DNA from: Albula goreensis
Lineage: Eukaryota; Chordata; Actinopteri; Albuliformes; Albulidae
Direction of reading: 5' to 3'
Assembly: GCA_022829145.1 (NCBI GenBank)
Contig: CM040743.1
Span: 7,202,646 to 7,266,645 of the forward strand
Length of the DNA: 64,000 bases
How positions within the stretch are numbered: the stretch's first letter is position 1; the number at the start of each line of letters is the position of its first letter. Shown here one piece after another: positions 34,926-47,200 of the stretch. The notes below the pieces were generated by a model. It was not told the DNA's origin. It did not search any database and saw nothing but the letters and a program-made list of their open reading frames with translations. Both the position numbers and the translations under genes were made by a program.

Positions 34926-36804
34926 GGTGATGTATCAAGGTATTATTCTGGAAGTGAAACTGCTAACCACTATTAGGACCACAGCAATAAAAGGCACAAT
35001 TTTGCTTTGCTTTCATTTCCACAATTTGTCACCAATTGACATGTCTATTTTCACTATGTGGCACTAGAAAGGGAGCACTGTGGCACAGTGCCAAAACCAC
35101 TGTTTGGGGGACATTAGTCTTAAATACTAAAACCCAACTAAGAATGAAAAACATGCGAATAAAGAGGGGAATTGCCATACAGTATGATAAAATGTATATA
35201 GATCAGTGTAAAGTGAAAATAATGGAATAAAGAAACCATTCTTCATTGTATATCAGAACTTGCTAATGACACCTTAAAGGTACAATACATGCATGGGTTA
35301 TGTGCTGTACCAGTTAAGGGTTAAAAAGACAACACACTGCTGGAAAGTTTGCAGTTCTACTTAAAAATATGCATATAATGTGCAAGGGGAGATCAACAGT
35401 CTTTGTTACACAGAGGCAAATTCTCAGAGTTACTAAATAAGTTACTGCCGATTTTAGGACCGTTCCAGCGTAAACAGCACTCAAAAGCTGGGGGTCTTGA
35501 TTACCTTCCTGACAGGGTCCTGTTCCTCATCCGCCTGCCCTCACTGCTTTTCTCAGATCCTCACTGCTGCACCCTGCTCTCTTTCTCATAGCTGCACTAC
35601 TCACTTTGCAAAGTTACATATTACTATATTACTATAGCTTGTGTGACTACTCATTAAAATCAGCTCTCTTTTCTTTTACATATGACTCTAACTCACAGCT
35701 GTCAGGACCCAGTCCTAGAAGAATGCCATCTTCTGCTGGTTTCTTTTTGCGTGTTTCAGATCTTAATTGATTCCTTTAAATCACCAACTGGCTAACGAGT
35801 CCAATCAGTGATTTAAATAAATGGTTTCCCAGGCCCAAAATGGCTGCTGACTGACAGGAAACTGCAAAGACCTGCAGACGCTGTGGCCCTTCAGGACTTC
35901 CATTTAATGCCCCCTCCAAAGACTGCGCGGATGAAGCCTGGTAAAATCTGAAGCAAAAGACTGGCACCCTTTAAGATTCTTAGTCATCCCGGACCGAGAA
36001 CAGAGGAGCGAACAACAAACAGAGTGAAAGACAGAAGCAGCACTGTATTTACCTCTGTCTTCTATATCTCTGCCCTCTTCTCTACCTCCTCCTCCTCCTT
36101 CTCCTTACATTGCTCTTCTTCCTTCAGCTCTGCCTCTCTTTGGGTAAACTTCTCATTCTAAACACCCCTAATCCAAGTGTTTTTTTTTTTTTTTTGTGTT
36201 TTTGTATTTTAAACTTGCACTAGTTTTTAGCTGGTTCCTTTTCGAAGTTAAAAGAAAACTTTACACTTGAGATCATCGTCAGACCTTTTGATTACATTTC
36301 TTTTCATCTGAGCAAACCCATATCACAATTGTTTTTAAAGGCATGGCGTAGGTTTTTAATGTGGATACAGTACAACATGTAGATGCTCTTCCTTTTACCA
36401 TCATTCACTGTGACTCTGAAAAACAATTCAACATCCCTGTATTCAACAGTATACATTAAAAATCCACTTAAATTCTATAGCTCACGCACATAAAATACGC
36501 TTGTTCATCTTGATGATGGCATATTTTATTTGATCTGAGGACAAGACGTTATTTATAGGTATTTATGATGGTAAAAGAGCTCCTGACTAATCTCACGAGT
36601 CTGCACACTTGTCAATGCATGTTGTGTTGAGTTTACTGTCTGCCTTTTTAAATCAGTCTATAAAACACATTTCCCAACAGGGACACCAACTAGGTATTGA
36701 TTGACAGATTTAACGATTACAAAATGACAATTTTGATCATACTCTATGGTGATGAGATTACAACACTGTGCACTATGGTGTGCAGCGTCAACGACGGCTC
36801 TCAC

Positions 36805-36894
36805 CAAAGAAGTCAGCAAATGGATCCCGTCCCCCGAAGAATTCCCTAAACACGTCCTCAGGGTTGCGGAATGTGGCACCATTGTAATGTCCGC
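36805..36894 (-). CDS. DNAJB6: DNAJB6 exon 5: start of the G/F region, F-R-N-P motif
   Basis: Encodes residues 81-110: [20 protein letters not shown] then [10 protein letters not shown]. [18 protein letters not shown] is the most conserved block of the DNAJB6/B8 family. The Phe89-Pro92 positions correspond to the human F93/P96 muscular-dystrophy (LGMD D1) hotspot. The linker before it is short: HYNGATF, where human has HFDSPFEFGFTF, so human F89 has no counterpart. Acceptor TTTCAG|G, donor G|GTGAGA, phase 1. Confidence 0.95.
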
Positions 36895-37354
36895 CTGAAA
36901 CCAAAAAAAATAAATTAAAAAAAAAAAAACTCAAGCTCAGGTCTTGCTGACAAAGCAAGCCTCCTCCGCTAACTGCATTTTTCTGGGGACAAATCTGCAC
37001 GCAGGAAGCAGGAATCTAACAGCGAGGTCAGTTTGCATTTCCAGAGATCCGAAGATCTCACTTTACTGTCGGAACACTTTAGCAGAGATCACCAGGCCAG
37101 GGATGTGACATCAAGCTTTGACCAGATTCTCGGTCCCGTAACTCAGAGTTTATATTTAAATCGGCGTCTTCACCTTACACCTGTCTTTCTTCAGTTAAGG
37201 TGACTGGTTGGAAAATATTATCTATGCCCCGGAAGTGGGCAGGTTTAGCAGTCTGAACTTCAACGAATGGTTTTCTGTGGGTTATAGCTACATTGTTTCC
37301 ACCTGATGTCATGCTAAGCAATCACAGTGTACACGCTGCAGTCAGTGACAGAGA

Positions 37355-37550
37355 CTCACTGGGTGGTACTGAATGACCTCTAGGCTGTAAAATAGTCACT
37401 GGCTCTTCTGTAGTACAGTGTGACCTCTAGGCTGTAAAATAGTCACTGGCTCTTCTGTAGTACAGTGTGACCTCTAGGCTGTAAAATAGTCACTGGCTCT
37501 TCTGTAGTACAGTGTGGACTATGGGGTGAATTGACAGTCACTGGCTTACA
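37355..37550. repeat. 47-bp minisatellite, locus B (DNAJB6 intron 4), opposite orientation to locus A
   Basis: GTCACTGGCTCTTCTGTAGT recurs at 37395, 37442 and 37489 (47-bp period), with a diverged unit at 37537 and a partial one on the left. Its reverse complement has GTGACTATTTTACAG and CTACAGAAGAGCCA, the words of the locus A end unit. It is the same satellite family, inverted and 8 kb away. Confidence 0.95.
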
Positions 37551-37678
37551 GGTGACTGGAAATGTTCAACTACATAGTCCCAAAAGCATGTAATGTTAAA
37601 TATGTAAATGCAATTTTATTTCAATTAAACAACTAAAATACATTTTACATCAATGCCCTATTTTTGACCCAAAAAAAA

Positions 37679-37717
37679 AGTTTCTTTCTCAAAAAAAAAA
37701 AAGTTGAGAAAGAAACT
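37679..37717. other. DNAJB6: Perfect 14-bp inverted repeat (hairpin) in DNAJB6 intron 4
   Basis: AGTTTCTTTCTCAA (37679-37692) and its exact complement TTGAGAAAGAAACT (37704-37717) enclose an A-rich 11-nt loop. Beyond the stem, A and T runs could extend pairing with a mismatch. It lies about 130 nt downstream of the exon 4 donor. Confidence 0.8.
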
Positions 37718-37844
37718 ATTTTTTTGTTTTTTAACTTTTGTTGAACTCTGCTTGACTGCATCCAGCCTGGCTGATGAAATTCTGGGGATTTGCCTCGCCC
37801 TTGGGCCCATAACAAAAACTGAGAGAGGAACAAAGATCTCTTAC

Positions 37845-37910
37845 CTCCTCCTCCACCACTCCCAGTTAAACCTTCTTTACCATATCTGTCATATATGTTC
37901 CGCTTGTTGG
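37845..37910 (-). CDS. DNAJB6: DNAJB6 exon 4: end of the J domain and glycine linker
   Basis: Encodes residues 59-80: ANKRNIYDRYGKEGLTGSGG then GG. This is J-domain helix IV (KR.IYD.YGKEGL) and the first glycines of the linker. Human has [20 protein letters not shown]. Acceptor CTGCAG, donor GAG|GTAAGA, phase 1. Confidence 0.95.
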
Positions 37911-40179
37911 CTGCAGAGGGAGGGGAAAAAAGTGCATTAATGTTTACAATTCTACAATTCTCACCCTGGCAGGAGAAAACCTGTTACATCTACCTACTAA
38001 AGAAGTGTGTCAGTCAACTGTTCAGGTACGACGGCATTGCAAATGGAGTCAAAAGTTTGTAATTTTTTAAAAATAAAACTTGAAATAAAATTTAACCAAT
38101 AAGATTAAGCTGACCAATAATCAAGTCAGCTTAGGATTTTTAGGATTTCCATGGAAAATGCATTTCTCTGAGTCAGCTCCTCAAATACTGCCTCTGATTT
38201 TCACTGACCGGCTCTGTGGCTTCTTTTGCAAAAATGCTTAATGGTCCCTCCTTACTTCATACTCTCCTGATTTTCCCAGATTGTGTTCTTTGGCAACAGT
38301 ATAAACACATACCTATTTGTCCTTTTGTGTTTTCTTTTCTTTAAATCATCTGAGAGTTTGATTTGTATAATTATACAGCTCACCTTTTATGCATCAGTGC
38401 TTTTAGTTTCGTACTGCAATTGGCGGACCAATCTGTCCGTGACCATGTGCTTCATATTACTGAGATTCTACGGCACAAATATGCATTTATGCACTTGTGC
38501 CAAAAATAGGTGACAAAGAGAACAAATGAAAGTGAGAAAAGATACTCAAATAACCAGAACTAGTACAATATCTTCTCGGGTTTCCCCCACACTGATTGAG
38601 ACTACATATTGTTCTAGTAGGGGACAAAAAAAGCCTACTGTTCTAGAACAGAAGGTACAGTCACAGCCTGGACATTTTCAATGTAGTAATTACTGTTTTT
38701 ATCACTGTAGATGTAAGGATGTTGAATTTTTATGTTTCCTCAGAGGGGATAACAGAAGTCAATAGGGTCTATCCCCAACAGTCTATTAGGAACTAAACTG
38801 CCTCCCTTCACATCAGATACAGACTCAAATAAAAGTACAAACTCGGGTCAGGTCTAATCTTTTGAATCTGACTGCTGACTGAGTACAAGCAGGTGAAATT
38901 GAGATTTGTTTGGCTCTGCAAAAAAAACAGTTTGCTTGAGAACAGAATCGTCTTATCAGAGTTGGGGGAATTACACTGGGTGCTGCTGTAGTGTGGTGTA
39001 ATGGAAAAAAGAAAGTGTTACCATACACTGCCAAATCTTTTTTTAGTTTTATTTCACAAGAGCACAAAGCTGCTTGGAATTTTAGGCGAACGTAGCACTA
39101 GCACACCAGCAAATATCACACACATTTCTCATGGGCCAGGCCCGGCAGGGTCTGTGATTAACACTGACGCCAGTGTTGTTAAATACCGTTGCCCAGTGAA
39201 GCATACAACCTGAGCAAATAAAATAAATCATTACCTTTATCTTACAGACCCTCCTCTCTCAAAAATGTAAGACACCTTCCAGAAGCAGTTCCTAGATGGT
39301 TGGCGAATACATTTGTTTAATGTGGAAAAGAAACGCCATTCCCCAAACCCTGGTCCTGGAAAGTTTGGGCATTTCTTTGTTTTTCACCTTAAATTCCACA
39401 GCCAGGTGAGGAACCAGGCGAGGTAACCATGACAACGCTCAACTGCTATAACTGTTCGATCAAGCCCAGAGTAACCAGACAAGCCAAAACACCCCGCGGC
39501 CTGTCAGAGCAAGGCCTGAGGGCAACCGGGCTGAGCAGTACCAACATCTCCTAACGTCAGTATGAAAGCACATATAAAACAGGATATGGAGTTTCAGGTA
39601 ACGGAGACCTCTCCATTACCGTCCACAGTGCACTCATGCATCAGAACAGGATATCCCCTCTCCAAACCAAGGGCAAAGTGAGAGCCCTTCATTAGGTACT
39701 TTAATGGACTCCTGTGGCAGTTAAAGTCAGCTTCATTTGCAGATCCTTAAAAAGTGTGTACTGGCTGGCTGCCATGTAGCATTTAAGCAATAAGTATTTC
39801 ACCAATACCATAATATTTATTACAATGTAGAAATCAAGAGTGATCCATCTCACTTTAATCCTGTCTACATCAAATACTCAGTGTTGCGAAACGCTGTTAC
39901 CACAAACTCCAAATTCCACAAGAGTCAAGTATTTTGGCTCTGTATGTGTGCACTGCATTGATAGGCTTAAGAACTTTTTTTTTTTTTTTTCCCCAAGAGA
40001 GAGGAACTTCCAATATTTGTTGAGCAGAAGACATTTTCATCAGGGAGTGTGAATTTCAAGCAGAACAGTAAACAGGAAAAGCATCAGAGTGTATCAGTAA
40101 TGATCTGAAAGAGCCAGTCGGAGGGGGGCCTGAAAGTGGATCTTTGACACCTCTAAACGTTTCTCCCCTCAGACCTTAC
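37911..40179 (-). other. DNAJB6: DNAJB6 intron 3
   Basis: 2.27 kb without recognisable exons. It holds an X-box-like word GTAACCATGACAAC (39423-39436), a poly-T near 39975 and nothing else clearly assignable. Confidence 0.8.
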
Positions 40180-40289
40180 CATCTGACAGGACTTCATAAG
40201 CTTCTGACAGCTCTTTGAATCTCCTTTCGGCCTCTTCCTTATTGTCCGGGTTCTTGTCAGGATGCCACTTTAGGGCCAGTTTTCTGTAC
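40180..40289 (-). CDS. DNAJB6: DNAJB6 exon 3: J-domain core with HPD
   Basis: Encodes residues 23-58: [20 protein letters not shown] then [16 protein letters not shown]. His-Pro-Asp is at residues 31-33, the triad that makes J proteins stimulate Hsp70 ATP hydrolysis. Helix II is basic (KLALKW) as needed to contact Hsp70, and helix III has the AYEVLSD signature. Acceptor CTCTCAG|G completes codon 22. Donor G|GTAAGG is consensus, phase 1. Confidence 0.97.
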
Positions 40290-40329
40290 CTGAGAGACAG
40301 AGAGGGAGCAGACAGACAGGATCACACTT

Positions 40330-40470
40330 AGGCCTGGGACTCGGAGCTATCAGGGGCACTGCCACTGTACCCTTGAGCAAAGCACTTCACCTGCGTTACT
40401 TCACTGAATATCCAGCTACATAAATGGATTCTGAGTAAAAATGCAGGCTGTGCATGTGGCAGGAATCATA
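40330..40470 (+). mobile_element. Partial tRNA-derived SINE (plus orientation)
   Basis: Central region of the family: GTACCCTTGAGCAAAGCACT, then TCACTGAATATCCAGCTACA and TAAATGGATTCTGAGTAAAA. Head and tail are lost. Confidence 0.65.
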
Positions 40471-41721
40471 ATGCTGCTCCCAGTCCATAGCAGTATGAGC
40501 AATGCCAGATCTTACTGCTGGCCCGTCAGCACAAGGAGCCAGATCTACCATCATATGGCCTCCACTTCACACCATTTCCTATTTACAACAAACTCCACTG
40601 ATATTGAAATCTCAATTATAATGAGTACATACATAAAAACATAAAATTACAAAGATAGTCGGATAACCTGTAACATACAGGGGATACCTGATGCTGTTAT
40701 CAATAATGCTAGAAAGCAGAATCAAACCAGCAAAGGGGTAGAACAACAGTTAACTGTCAATCACTGATTTGTTAGAACCATGGAAATGGTTTTTACGCAA
40801 CAGTAAATTGTTGTGTCTGTCACCACTGCACTGTGCCAGTTTAATGTGGGCTGCATCACTGTTTACTGTAAAGTACTCTGTGCTGCCCTTTACCTGTGTG
40901 AAAGCCAGCACAGCGGAGAGAGGTGCGACAGCTTGCTGTGGGACTGATTCAGATGGAGGGAGGGGCGCACGTCTCCAGCTCTGCACACGGCATGCTACCC
41001 CGCAGCAAGGTCAAACCCCCGTTCCGTTTTTCACACGCTTGTGAAGAACAGCGAAACAGAGAAGCGGCTGACTTTGGCCGCGTGAGAGCCGCCGCGTTTG
41101 AGGGGAGGAAAGCCCGGCGTCAGCAGTGCGGCGGGGCTAGAGAATGCAGGGGGTGCTGGGTAAAACAGACTCCACACGGGGGAGGGTCTGCGGGCTGTGC
41201 AAAAACCTGGGCTTACATGTGAGTGTGTGTGTGTGTGTAGGTCACTGCCTTGACCCATGTGTTTATCCCCATACCTCATACCCCTAGCAATTAGTAAATT
41301 AGCAACACTAAGCCTGCACAGAAGCGTTCTTTTAAATCCCTCCACATTAAAACATGCAGCACACAGCCCTGTCTCTGGAAGAATGACGACAGCAGGCCTT
41401 CACCTCGCTGAGACCTGTTATTTACATCTGGTCTATAGCAGGGGTCTCAAACAGAGAATATAGATATATTGAAGATGATTTATGCATTCAAATACAGTAC
41501 TGTCAAACTGCTGGCATATACATGTGTGACAACCCACAGGCAGACATTCAATACCAAACTTCTAAGAGAGGGATCTATTGCACCTTCAAAGACACGACTT
41601 CTTACTGCAATGTCCAATGACAAATTCCCTTCACGCATAATAAAGTTTGTGACTTTATATAATAACCTCCTTGAAAACTGGGCTGCCAACATCATTAAAA
41701 ACAATAAAAATAGAACAGCAC

Positions 41722-41905
41722 CTGGCAGTGCGTTACTGGGTGCTTAGAGGTTGCAGGTTCAATTCCCAGTTGTGGCACTGCCATTTTACCCTAGAGCATG
41801 ACACCTAGACTGAATTACTTCAGGAAATATTAAATGAACAGTGCATAAAAAGTGTAAGCTTTGTCCAGTTATTCTGGTTAAGTGCATCTAATCCATATCA
41901 AATTT
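41722..41905 (+). mobile_element. tRNA-derived SINE (plus orientation)
   Basis: A tRNA-like head has an intact B box (GGTTCAATTCC in AGGTTGCAGGTTCAATTCCC). The central region follows with TTTACCCTAGAGCATGACAC and AGTGCATAAAAAGTGTAAGC. The tail is degenerate. Confidence 0.65.
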
Positions 41906-41917
41906 AAATGTACTCAC

Positions 41918-42017
41918 GCTTTCTTGATGTCTTCTTGGGACGCATTTTTTTGCACTCCTAAAATCTGGTAATATTTCACCATGGTTGTCCGAAGCTGTTG
42001 CTAGCTACGTTATCAAC
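41918..42017 (-). CDS. DNAJB6: DNAJB6 exon 2: first coding exon, start of the J domain
   Basis: The coding part is 41982-41918 and 41983-42017 is 5'UTR. It encodes MVKYYQILGVQKNASQEDIK K and the first two bases of Ala22, J-domain helix I and the start of helix II (human [20 protein letters not shown]). The ATG context is strong (A at -3, G at +4: ACAACCATGG). No ATG occurs upstream in exon 2 or the inferred exon 1, so this is the first AUG of the mRNA. Acceptor TTTGCAG|G, donor GC|GTGAGT, phase 2. Confidence 0.97.
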
Positions 42018-42492
42018 CTGCAAACACAAAAGTAAGAAGTTAAAACTGAAACTCGAAAAGGCTTGCTCTACTATATTAAAAGCATAATGGTGAAACCTCA
42101 CCTGTGGTCACACTGAAAGCAAAGTTCTTTCAGAACTGTGAAATATTCCCCAAGTTTCAAAGTGAAACCAATTCAAAGAGTTTCAGTCATTTATCGGAAT
42201 CATTACTCCCATGACTCTCAACTTATTTTTAAAGGCTTTTGGTTTCACATAGCAACAAACAATTTAATTGACATCCCATCAAACAGTGAGAGCATTTATT
42301 TTTACAATGTAATTCAGCATGTAGCATCAAAGCCTGTTACATTAACCCTGCAGAAGGGCGGTGCACATCACGGCTCAGTTCATTGGTGCAGCTGGGAAAG
42401 GCTGTTTGCCCACAGTAAGTGGGTGCTAAATTAACTTAACTGCACAGCTTGGACTACTGGAACTGACTGAGGTGTGTGACATTCATTACTGC

Positions 42493-42690
42493 TGGATACT
42501 GCGGTAGCGGTGAAGTATAAGGGTTAAGGAGCACGGTTGACAATTAAAAGTTTGTGAGTTTGATTCAAAGGCAGGGAATGGCTCATGTACAGTACGTGAG
42601 AGTGAGGTGAAGTATTTCACCCAAATTACTAAGTGCAAGTCGCTCTGGACAAGGGCATCAACTCAAAGACTGAATGTAATGTAGTATGAT
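42493..42690 (+). mobile_element. tRNA-derived SINE (plus orientation)
   Basis: Head with AAGGGTTAAGGAGCACGG and a degenerate B box (GAGTTTGATTCAAA). The tail is GCAAGTCGCTCTGGACAAGG, then GACTGAATGTAATGTAG. The tail is of the 'gtcgctctggataagagcgtctgctaaatg' type that I recall from many teleost repeats. Confidence 0.75.
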
Positions 42691-42828
42691 GACCCCACTC
42701 ATGATCTCTACAGGAGTGGTGACTTAAGGCTGCGAGGAGGAGTCTCTCACAGATACGTGACTTTCTCATTAGTTGGCACTTAGATCACACATCAGCTGGT
42801 GGGCTGTGGAGTGAGAGACAGTCGAGGC

Positions 42829-43030
42829 TGACAGCCACTTTCATCTACAAACTCAACTGCCAATGAGAACTGCCAACAGAAACAACTGCCAATAAGAATG
42901 CAAATTCAAATGGCCTACACATTCAACAGCCAATGACAATGGCCTACAAATAAAACTGCCAAGGAGAATGACCTACAGATACAGCTGCCAATTAGACTTG
43001 CCTATAATTACAACTGCCAAAAAGACTTTC
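42829..43030. repeat. ~31-bp imperfect minisatellite
   Basis: About seven tandem units with the core AACTGCCAATGAGAATG and CCTACAAATA recur between 42829 and 43030 with many substitutions. Confidence 0.8.
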
Positions 43031-44009
43031 CCACAAATACTGAACTTTCAATACCAGGTGGAGGAAAAAAAATGAAATACTCAAAATATGTGTTTAAAGC
43101 ATGTAGCATATATATCAGGAACATAATCCCATTGCACATTTTTAGAAATAATTTTTATATTGAACTGAAAAACAAATGCATTTACAGGCTGGGCAGTAAA
43201 TGATAATACAATAAACTCACTGGTACATAAGTTAATTTCCAATTACAATCCGGTTCAACGGAGATAAGTCCTACTGGCTGACGGCCTCAATAGTAAAATG
43301 CGTGGTGTTTGCTGTGTGGACGCACGGCTCACGTTTAGCAGGCTCAGACAGGGGCTGGTACATGGCGCGCGTTCCTAGGCTAAGCTGATTACCGTCGCTG
43401 AGGCCTTCGCACTGCAAACTGAGGGAGCGTAGGTAGGTCACGGTGACAGAGTGCGACAGCTCGCATCAGCGGCCCTAACGCACGCCGTGATGAATGTTAC
43501 CTGACTCAACGGCGTCCGAATGCCATAAATCAAACCGGTTGCTGTCGCGGCCGGTCAGTCAGTGGAGTTTGGCCCTCCTCTTGGAATGAAATGGGGGCGG
43601 GGGGTGAAGCTCAGACCAGTTTTTAAACAAAGATGGTAGACTTCAGATAAATGACAGGCCTAGAGGGGCAGATCGGCCCGTTCTCAGCATTAGAATATGT
43701 TTTATTATTATATGCTCTTACACTGAAAGCTGGGAAAGGGAATGTCTCTCTTGTTAAAGGTCGGGTAAAGACAGCTATGATGATTTTGATTTGAGATTCA
43801 TATCAGTCATATGCTGCAGTATTCAGCAAATATGAAGTGTGGAACAGCTTTCTAGGCATCTGAGATGAGAAGGTGCCATGCACTGGTGTGCTGTTGCTCC
43901 ATATGGAGGACAGCTACCACTAAGAGGGCCTGGAACTGTCAAATGGGACGACAGCCAGCCTGCCCCAGCAGCTGCTGAGAATTTCATCAAAGAATGTGGG
44001 TCAATAGCT

Positions 44010-44290
44010 GGTGCGTGCGTGTGTGTGTGCGCGCGCACCTGAGGACAAAAGTGAGCATACGTGTACGTGTGTGCGTGTGTGAAAGTGAATATGCACGTAT
44101 GTGTGTGTGTGGGTGGGTGTGTGTGAGAGAGAGAGCTTTTGAGTGAGCATGCACATGTGAGCGTGTGTGCATCTGTGCATGCATTTGCAAGTGAGAGTGC
44201 CTGTACGTGTGTCTGTGTTGATGTGTGCGTGCATGTACGCATGTCTGTGTCTGCATGGGTGTACGAGTATGTGTGGTCATGTTGATGTAT
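44010..44290. repeat. Degenerate TG-rich array
   Basis: About 280 bp of TG, TGCG, TACG and GTGAG motifs with gradual decay. It accounts for the His/Thr-rich minus-strand frames. Confidence 0.9.
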
Positions 44291-47200
44291 GTATGTAGTC
44301 AATTTGTTTTACTCTAGAATGGACGTTTAATACAGAATGAGCACTGAATAACAGGCTAATGATGTCCAGATGTTAACTGGACCACCGCTTAGTAAACACA
44401 GGGATTAGGCCTGAACACACTCTGGAGTTCGGCCTAATCCAGGCACAACATTACAGAAGCTCTTTCTGTAACTACTTTGCTGTGAAAATGCTAGCAGACC
44501 CTCAGAAAACAAAAGAAGAATAATTTGGCAAAAACAACACTGAATGAAACGAATGAAGAACAAACCAAATCAAGCTGAGCACAGTGCTCTAAACCGCTTT
44601 CTGCTGCACCTGCCCAAAAATGGAGGCACACACAGCCAAAATAATTACCATTTTAGGGGGAAAAAACCTTATGAAGACCATACTGGACCCCACACAGCAG
44701 GGGGCAACATAGCTACATGGCTACACTTTCTCCATCATCCTACACCCAACTCATAGGGCCAACACACTAACATACGATGAGCTTCAGCTGGGAGTTGTCT
44801 GCACATCACTGCTACAGCCTGTTGCGTAACCATGGCAACCAGTAAACCAGCATCCGCGCTCAACTGTATCTTACCTTCAACCGCACTGCAAGCTCGGCTT
44901 CCGACTGCCTACTTTTCCCTGCCCCTTCAGACAGGCCTAGGGTTCGTTTGGCTCCAGAAACATCTACGGCGACAGCCACATTCTCTGGTAAAATATGCCC
45001 GTTCCAGAGAGAAAGGTGGAATATTCAAAAGGACTGGCAGACATACACTCTCACATTGAGGCTGTGAGCCAGAGTCATCTGACGCACTGGTGGTCAGGTA
45101 TGTCTGCAGCGTGTGTACGCAAATGAGAGGCACTTCCTGTGAGGCCACTTCCATAAACAAACTCCCTGCTCTGCTTTGTTTAGAGACCGTGGGTCATGTG
45201 TTCTGCCGAAAGTCAACTTTTTCCCCAGTCTAGCTTCAGTCAGACTGAATGGTGCACTCAGCGAACTGGCAAGGCGACCACACAGGCAAACACAAACTAT
45301 TAAGTAAGATAAACACCCTGTAATATACCTCCCATTAATGTCGAAGGGATTGAGGCTTCATCAATTACAAAAATAATGGGTGGAGAAACCCGCACCATGA
45401 ACCAACTCTATTTTTCTGGTATAAAATTGAGTTTATTGAGGTTCAAACTATTGAAATCACATGACAGCAGCAGTCATTATCAGGTTAAAAGTCTCACTTT
45501 GCCAGCTCTGCTGCCTACAGCCGTACATGCGGCTTGCGCTACAGAACCACTGGGCCTGTACTGGTCATGTGTCCCCTTCTGATGTATCACAGGTTTACTT
45601 TTCACAACAAGCGCAGCCCTATTCAGAGGACAGGAGCAATGCTTGTATGTCAGGCAGGAGCTAAATAGGCCCCGCGAGCAGCCTACTGTACCCTGGCTCC
45701 TACACAGCAGCAGGCCTGATACTGTGGCTAAGAGATGCTTCAAGCATTACTGATCAATGACCAAATAAATCAATATAAATGAGTGTCACAGTGAAATATG
45801 AAAATCAAAATGTGACATAGCACTGAACAAAGTGATTTTTCCCCAGGGGAAAAACAAAGAACCCAGACTCAAAAGGGGGGGGACCTGAACCTGGACCTGG
45901 ACCTTGACGCTCTGACACAGGGGGAAGGTCTGTGTGAGGCCCTACTGGAGAAACATGTGGAAAAGCCAAACAAACAGAAATAAATCAAGGATAACTGCAG
46001 AAATTCCTCAATGCCACAGGCACAGATATGTAATAACTACACACCCATCAGAACATTAAAGCTTGCCCCAAGGCTATCAGGCAGTTTAAATGCTTTATAG
46101 CCAGTGTGTTTCGAACCAGAAAACTTCTATCGACAACACAGTGTTAAAGACCTCTCAACCAGCCGAACACACACATTCAATGAGAAATGAGACTGAAATG
46201 CTACCAGCAAATCAGAGCGCCCTGGTACATCACTTTCAAATGTCACATGATGAAGCGCTGACAGGCTTGTAGCCCTAAACCATGCAGCACAATTATCAGT
46301 GCTATCGTCCCAGTTTTTAAACAGCAATGAGAAGACTTTAACATCCAGGCTGTGTGGGCTGCCTGCAGAAAATACAGAGCAGCACTGATTCACCACAGCC
46401 TGAAAAAAAAGAAAGAATAAATACTCCACAGTCACCATAACAAACATGAGATCAGTTACTGGTTCCGCAGGGAGTCCTGTTGCGTGCGGTTTGCCATTTA
46501 TATCCGCAGGGCTGCCCGGGTGCCCTTTTACCAGAGGCTGGCGTGTGGGCGTGTGCCCGTCAGACCGCCGTCAGAATCACGGCCCCGCGTGGGCTGCTGG
46601 AGTTTTCGGCCCGTGTTTGGTCGCCTCAGCCGTGCCGACGCGTGTTTGTAGGCCTCGAGGGATTCGGCACCCGGATGTCAAGCGCTTCCTCTGACAGGCC
46701 GTTGTGACAAACCTGCCCGGGTTTCCTCTTAACGGGCCAGTGGGAGGCGTTTATGACCCTAATCACTGGACATAACTGCCATCTGCTCCCTACAAATCGC
46801 CGGGCTGGGGGGTGGGGTGAGGGGGGGTCAGGGTGCAGAGGTGGCCAGTAAGAGGCTCGCGGCTCAGACACTGAGCGGGGGCCGTGCAGGGAGGGGGAGG
46901 GAGGGGGAATCCACTGACGCTGGCTGACCCAGACTGTTAATACTTAGCAGGATCCCACTAAAAGGCCATTCAACACACTTAAACAATTCAGCACCAGTGC
47001 CTCAAAATTCGCTGGCACTGAGGCCACCGGGCGAGCGTTAGCAGTGCTATAGTGAGAGTGGAAGAGCATAGTCTTCACTGGAGAGGTGTGCCACAGTGTA
47101 TCAGCCCGGGAAATTAACCTGATCGATCATGTGTGCCAGGTCTCGACAGAGTGGACCAAAGCAAATACGGATGGCCCAGAGCAAAGCTGGGCCCTGCCAG

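Larger units (their letters stand above)
32829..36804 (-). other. DNAJB6: DNAJB6 intron 5
   Basis: 3.98 kb. Contains a MITE-like copy (33238-33384), a GC-rich patch around 33950-34120, a 44-bp tandem duplication (34777-34864), a 35-nt poly-T (34887-34921) and a poly-T near 36180. No exon seen. Confidence 0.8.
36895..37844 (-). other. DNAJB6: DNAJB6 intron 4
   Basis: 950 nt. Contains locus B of the 47-bp minisatellite (37355-37550) and a strong hairpin (37679-37717) near its donor. Clean GTAAGA donor and CAG acceptor. Confidence 0.85.
40290..41917 (-). other. DNAJB6: DNAJB6 intron 2
   Basis: 1.63 kb with two SINE copies (40330-40470 and 41722-41905), a GC-rich block at 40900-41200 and a TG run near 41222. 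No alternative exon found. Confidence 0.8.

Noticed and set aside
43823-44302. 159-codon minus-strand frame rich in His and Thr
   Set aside because: Translation of a degenerate TG microsatellite inside DNAJB6 intron 1.
46446-46900. GC-rich block with overlapping open frames as a CpG-island gene start
   Set aside because: It lies in DNAJB6 intron 1, has no recognisable protein and no clear donor or promoter elements. GC content alone keeps the frames open.
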